Below, piece after piece: positions 61,201 to 64,000 of a stretch of 64,000 nucleotides of DNA. The stretch's first letter is position 1, and every line of letters starts with the position of its first letter. The notes beneath the pieces are model-generated. The model was not told the origin of the DNA. It saw only the letters and a list, made by a program, of their open reading frames with translations, and ran no database searches. The stretch comes from Metridium senile. Its lineage: Eukaryota; Cnidaria; Anthozoa; Actiniaria; Metridiidae. The stretch covers positions 5,521,961 to 5,585,960 of the forward strand of contig OX459108.1 in assembly GCA_949775045.1 (NCBI GenBank). Reading direction: 5' to 3'. Position numbers and translations under genes: made by a program.

Positions 61201-64000
61201 GCCCTATAGGGTGATGTGAAAATGTGTCAAAAAGATCGGGGTTTTCGGCACAAAATTTTGGCCTAGTCCCTGTTAGTAATGTCTGAGAATATTAGAGCAT
61301 TCTGATAAATGCCCAAGATTTTATTTAGAAAAAACTACAAAATCCTACCCAGAATGCAATATGCCCTATAGGGTGATGTGAAAATGTGTCAAAAAGATCG
61401 GGGTTTTCGGCACAAAATTTTCGCCTAGTCCCTGTTAGTAATGTCTGAGAATTTTAGAGCATTCTGATAAATGCCCAAGATTTTATTTAGAAAAAGCTAC
61501 AAAATCCTACCCAGAATGCAATATGCCCTATAGGGTGATGTGAAAATGTGTCAAAAAGATCGGGGTTTTCGGCACAAAATTTTGGCCTAGTCCCTGTTAG
61601 TAATGTCTGAGAATATTAGAGCATTCTGATAAATGCCCAAGATTTTATTTAGAAAAAACTACAAAATCCTACCCAGAATGCAATATGCCCTATAGGGTGA
61701 TGTGAAAATGTGTCAAAAAGATCGGGGTTTTCGGCACAAAATTTTCGCCTAGTCCCTGTTAGTAATGTCTGAGAATTTTATAGCATTCTGATAAATGCCC
61801 AAGATTTTATTTAGAAAAAACTACAAAATCCTACCCAGAATGCAATATGCCCTATAGGGTGATGTGAAAATGTGTCAAAAAGATCGGGGTTTTCGGCACA
61901 AAATTTTTGCCTAGTCCCTGTTAGTAATGTCTGAGAATATTAGAGCATTCTGATAAATGCCCAAGATTTTATTTAGAAAAAACTACAAAATCCTACCCAG
62001 AATGCAATATGCCCTATAGGGTGATGTGAAAATGTGTCAAAAAGATCGGGCTTTTCGGCACAAAATTTTGGCCTAGTCCCTGTTAGTAATGTCTGAGAAT
62101 ATTAGAGCATTCTGATAAATGCCCAAGATTTTATTTAGAAAAAACTACAAAATCCTACCCAGAATGCAATATGCCCTATAGGGTGATGTGAAAATGTGTC
62201 AAAAAGATCGGGGTTTTCGGCACAAAATTTTCGCCTAGTCCCTGTTAGTAATGTCTGAGAATTTTAGAGCATTCTGATAAATGCCCAAGATTTTATTTAG
62301 AAAAAGCTACAAAATCCTACCCAGAATGCAATATGCCCTATAGGGTGATGTGAAAATGTGTCAAAAAGATCGGGGTTTTCGGCACAAAATTTTTGCCTAG
62401 TCCCTGTTAGTAATGTCTGAGAATATTAGAGCATTCTGATAAATGCCCAAGATTTTATTTAGAAAAAACTACAAAATCCTACCCAGAATGCAATATGCCC
62501 TATAGGGTGATGTGAAAATGTGTCAAAAAGATCGGGGTTTTCGGCACAAAATTTTTGCCTAGTCCCTGTTAGTAATGTCTGAGAATATTAGAGCATTCTG
62601 ATAAATGCCCAAGATTTTATTTAGAAAAAACTACAAAATCCTACCCAGAATGCAATATGCCCTATAGGGTGATGTGAAAATGTGTCAAAAAGATCGGGGT
62701 TTTCGGCACAAAATTTTCGCCTAGTCCCTGTTAGTAATGTCTGAGAATATTAGAGCATTCTGATAAATGCCCAAGATTTTATTTAGAAAAAACTACAAAA
62801 TCCTACCCAGAATGCAATATGCCCTATAGGGTGATGTGAAAATGTGTCAAAAAGATCGGGGTTTTCGGCACAAAATTTTCGCCTAGTCCCTGTTAGTAAT
62901 GTCTGAGAATTTTATAGCATTCTGATAAATGCCCAAGATTTTATTTAGAAAAAGCTACAAAATCCTACCCAGAATGCAATATGCCCTATAGGGTGATGTG
63001 AAAATGTGTCAAAAAGATCGGGGTTTTCGGCACAAAATTTTGGCCTAGTCCCTGTTAGTAATGTCTGAGAATATTAGAGCATTCTGATAAATGCCCAAGA
63101 TTTTATTTAGAAAAAACTACAAAATCCTACCCAGAATGCAATATGCCCTATAGGGTGATGTGAAAATGTGTCAAAAAAATCGGGGTTTTCGGCACAAAAT
63201 TTTTGCCTAGTCCCTGTTAGTAATGTCTGAGAATATTAGAGCATTCTGATAAATGCCCAAGATTTTATTTAGAAAAAGCTACAAAATCCTACCCAGAATG
63301 CAATATGCCCTATAGGGTGATGTGAAAATGTGTCAAAAAGATCGGGGTTTTCGGCACAAAATTTTTGCCTAGTCCCTGTTAGTAATGTCTGAGAATATTA
63401 GAGCATTCTGATAAATGCCGAAGATTTTATTTAGAAAAAACTACAAAATCCTACCCAGAATGCAATATGCCCTATAGGGTGATGTGAAAATGTGTCAAAA
63501 AGATCGGGGTTTTCGGCACAAAATTTTCGCCTAGTCCCTGTTAGTAATGTCTGAGAATATTAGAGCATTCTGATAAATGCCCAAGATTTTATTTAGAAAA
63601 AACTACAAAATCCTACCCAGAATGCAATATGCCCTATAGGGTGATGTGAAAATGTGTCAAAAAGATCGGGGTTTTCGGCACAAAATTTTTGCCTAGTCCC
63701 TGTTAGTAATGTCTGAGAATATTAGAGCATTCTGATAAATGCCCAAGATTTTATTTAGAAAAAACTACAAAATCCTACCCAGAATGCAATATTCCCTATA
63801 GGATGATGTGAAAATGTGTCAAAAAGATCGGGGTTTTCGGCACAAAATTTTCGCCTAGTCCCTGTTAGTAATGTCTGACAATACTAGAGCATTCTGATAA
63901 ATGCCCAAGATTTTATTTAGAAAAAGCTACAAAATCCTACCCAGAATGCAATATGCCCTATAGGGTGATGTGAAAATGTGTCAAAAAAATCGGGGTTTTC
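43247..64000 (-). repeat. Satellite array, 162-bp monomer, reverse half (about 128 copies, runs off window)
   Basis: These are the same monomers as the forward half but on the minus strand (plus-strand landmark CCCAGAATGCAATATGCCC). Nearly all copies have the CTTGGG form (CCCAAGATTTT here) and a GTGCCGAAAACC form, rather than the ATATTGGG and GTGACG types dominant before the gap. Between 43.3 and about 51 kb there are many one- or two-base indels (net about -14 over 50 monomers). From 51.5 to 62.8 kb phase is perfect. Common sub-variants are GAATTTTAGAGC with AAAAAGCTAC, GAATACTAGAGC, and GGGATTTTCGG. The array is still running at base 64000. Confidence 0.98.
60541..64000 (-). repeat. Higher-order repeat: 20-monomer period (3,240 bp)
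   Basis: The doubly variant monomer ATTCCCTATAGGATGATG occurs at 60551 and 63791, exactly 3,240 bp (20 x 162) apart. It is followed in both places by the rare CTGACAATACTAGAGC variant. The 220 bases 63781-64000 repeat 60541-60760 with about one difference, and the 200 bases before each also match. Further upstream some sub-variants differ, so conversion or partial overlap has blurred the unit. Confidence 0.85.

Noticed and set aside
19555..64000. CRISPR-like array
   Set aside because: The repeats are contiguous 162-bp monomers with no unique spacers, in a eukaryotic context.
19555..64000. CENP-B box in the monomer
   Set aside because: CGAAAACCCCG has the right words but in the wrong order compared with the remembered nTTCGnnnnAnnCGGGn box, on either strand.

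Overview
This window is eukaryotic repeat DNA, probably from an AT-rich invertebrate metazoan. The Ty3/Gypsy retroelement, the AAnATGGCG-type start context with a GTAAGT splice donor, and the many short terminal-inverted-repeat (TIR) DNA elements all point that way. The TIR beginning CAACCTCGTCCCCAGGG resembles, from memory, elements common in cnidarians and other lower metazoans. That placement is a guess, not a demonstration. No complete host gene, rRNA, tRNA or CRISPR array is visible.

Region 1 (1-10.6 kb) is a patchwork of non-autonomous DNA elements. It holds a 186-bp MITE (156-341) and a 1,058-bp TIR element with a perfect 9-bp target-site duplication (TSD; 570-1627). It also holds a very large imperfect palindrome (about 3725-8915). 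Each arm of the palindrome carries the same promoter-like sequence and a short first-exon-like ORF ending at a splice donor. One copy is broken (3821-3995, +) and one is open (8633-8829, -). The left arm was later hit by a 1,121-bp element that duplicated TTAA (4676-5796); the matching uninterrupted site survives in the right arm at 8119-8122. A field of GGGCAAATA-like motifs (8924-9263) and a 260-bp direct repeat (9388-9659, 9882-10144) follow.

Region 2 (10.6-19.4 kb) is a degenerate minus-strand Ty3/Gypsy element with gag, protease, RT, RNase H, integrase and a primer-binding-like site. It carries several frameshifts and stops. Its gag is split by a 4.5-kb TIR element (14342-18870). That element contains a 2.95-kb TIR element (15081-18026), which in turn contains a 226-bp hAT-like MITE (16932-17157) and two foldback elements. 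The nesting is supported by a TSD at each of the three insertion steps, so the order of events can be read directly.

Region 3 (19.56-64 kb, about 70% of the window) is a satellite array of 162-bp monomers. About 145 copies lie on the plus strand up to a 200-N gap (43047-43246), and about 128 copies in reverse orientation run to the window end. Monomers are grouped into higher-order repeats with 7, 9 and 20 monomers per period. The two halves belong to different sequence subfamilies. The first 8 kb after the gap is rich in small indels, whereas the final 12.5 kb keeps perfect 162-bp phase. Every monomer carries a CCCAGAATGCA segment resembling the ZNF143/Staf binding core and a perfect CCCTATAGGG palindrome. 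The array is closed in all six frames. The flip at the gap may be a real inversion or a scaffold join.
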